IMG/VR virus record: IMGVR_UViG_3300037264_001217
Span: 1 to 29,288 of that record
Length of the DNA stretch: 29,288 bases
Reading direction: 5' to 3' (one strand)
Source of the DNA: a virus
Shown here: positions 28,926 through 29,288 of the stretch, piece by piece
Layout: each line of letters begins with the position of its first letter
Position numbering within the stretch: the stretch's first letter is position 1
Made by a program: the position numbers and the translations under genes
Notes under the pieces: model-generated
Seen by the model: only the letters and a program-made list of their open reading frames with translations
The model's database searches: none
What the model was told of the DNA's origin: nothing

Positions 28926-29275
28926 TAAAGATTGGAACCCACTTTTACTCGTACCAAATCTGCATCAGTTGGATGCCGCTCCAGCAGGCCACGGAGTTCG
29001 AGGTATCGGACTCGGATGTCATCTTTTGAACTAGAAATATCCACCCATGAACTAGAAATATCCACCCATTCACCCTCGCAGATGGGGGGTCGTCTCTTCT
29101 TCTGCCACCAGAGAGCGTCCCGCGCATCAGCTTCCGCAATCTCCCTTTCCAGCCTCGCCAGTTCATCATCCGGTGGCTGTGGGGCGGCTTCAATCATCAT
29201 TGCATACAGCCACTTTGCACCGCGTCTGGTCAGTATGACATCGTTCTCTGTTCTGCCAACAAGCGTATTTAGCAT
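28925..29275 (-). CDS. Protein of unknown function, possibly cut by the window edge
   Basis: The 116 residues from the ATG at 29275 begin MLNTLVGRTENDVILTRRGA and then run through a Glu/Ala-rich helix (DDELARLEREIAEADARDAL). A GAGG lies only two bases before this ATG and the frame stays open to the window edge, so the real start may lie outside. In the middle a 7-residue unit, WVDISSS, occurs twice in tandem. The segment WQKKRRPPI is encoded by the 27 bases that also begin the 192-residue gene in another frame. Function not recognised. Confidence 0.55.
   Translation of the reverse strand: MLNTLVGRTENDVILTRRGAKWLYAMMIEAAPQPPDDELARLEREIAEADARDALWWQKKRRPPICEGEWVDISSSWVDISSSKDDIRVRYLELRGLLERHPTDADLVRVKVGSNL
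29028..29069. repeat. Perfect 21-bp tandem duplication in coding sequence
   Basis: The 21-bp unit is present twice without a gap, at 29028-29048 and 29049-29069, with no mismatch. It keeps the frame and gives WVDISSSWVDISSS in the protein. The perfect identity suggests a recent slippage or duplication event. Confidence 0.92.
29081..29107. repeat. 27-bp direct repeat, copy 2
   Basis: Identical to 27437-27463 in the same orientation. On the minus strand this copy reads TGG CAG AAG AAG and encodes WQKKRRPPI, one base out of frame with copy 1. The identity ends abruptly on both sides. Confidence 0.92.
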
Positions 29276-29288
29276 TTCCTCAGTCGGC

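Noticed and set aside
1-29288. tRNA genes, integrase, attachment site or lysis cassette
   Set aside because: No cloverleaf, recombinase motif, endolysin or holin-like pattern was recognised. Lysis and replication genes must lie outside this window.

Overview
The window is the virion-structure half of a tailed double-stranded DNA phage genome (Caudoviricetes), or a prophage of one. I call 33 protein genes, all read from the minus strand, so transcription runs from the right end (29288) to the left end (1). Coding is nearly continuous: the longest gap is about 110 bp, and many neighbours share stop/start bases such as TAATG or ATGA. I see no tRNA, rRNA, integrase, RNA polymerase, CRISPR array or insertion sequence. 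A head-tail adaptor and a long nozzle-like tail protein follow the head genes, with no tape measure, sheath or tail-tube gene, which points to a short-tailed (podovirus-like) virion. The sequence alone does not identify the host; base composition is moderately GC-rich, with AT-richer islands in the fibre genes.

Region A (29288-26886) holds six small genes of mostly unknown role. Three form a string of short proteins with a common C-terminal signature, one looks like a PD-(D/E)XK nuclease, and one overlaps the portal gene by four bases. This end also carries two perfect tandem repeats and a 27-bp direct repeat read in two different frames. No terminase is present next to the portal.

Region B (26889-20122) is the head module: portal with a long Gln-rich coiled tail, a small protein with a ClpX-type C4 zinc finger, a small helical protein, a scaffold-like protein, an N4-gp56-type major capsid protein, a decoration-like protein and three small genes.

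Region C (20109-17219) encodes the head-tail adaptor and the nozzle-like tail protein that together would form the short tail.

Region D (17219-1) is a long series of appendage, fibre and internal virion genes built largely by duplication: three neighbouring genes share one module, two adjacent genes are paralogues, several proteins contain a doubled domain, and one 948-residue protein carries about 22 copies of a 22-residue repeat with a three-unit higher-order pattern. A proline-rich internal virion protein and a GNAT-family acetyltransferase sit near the left end, before a classic tail-fibre gene whose C-terminal module recurs in the gene cut by the left edge. The logic of the cluster is head assembly, then connector and tail nozzle, then host-contact proteins. 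Function calls beyond portal, capsid, adaptor, nozzle and GNAT are inference from sequence pattern and gene order.
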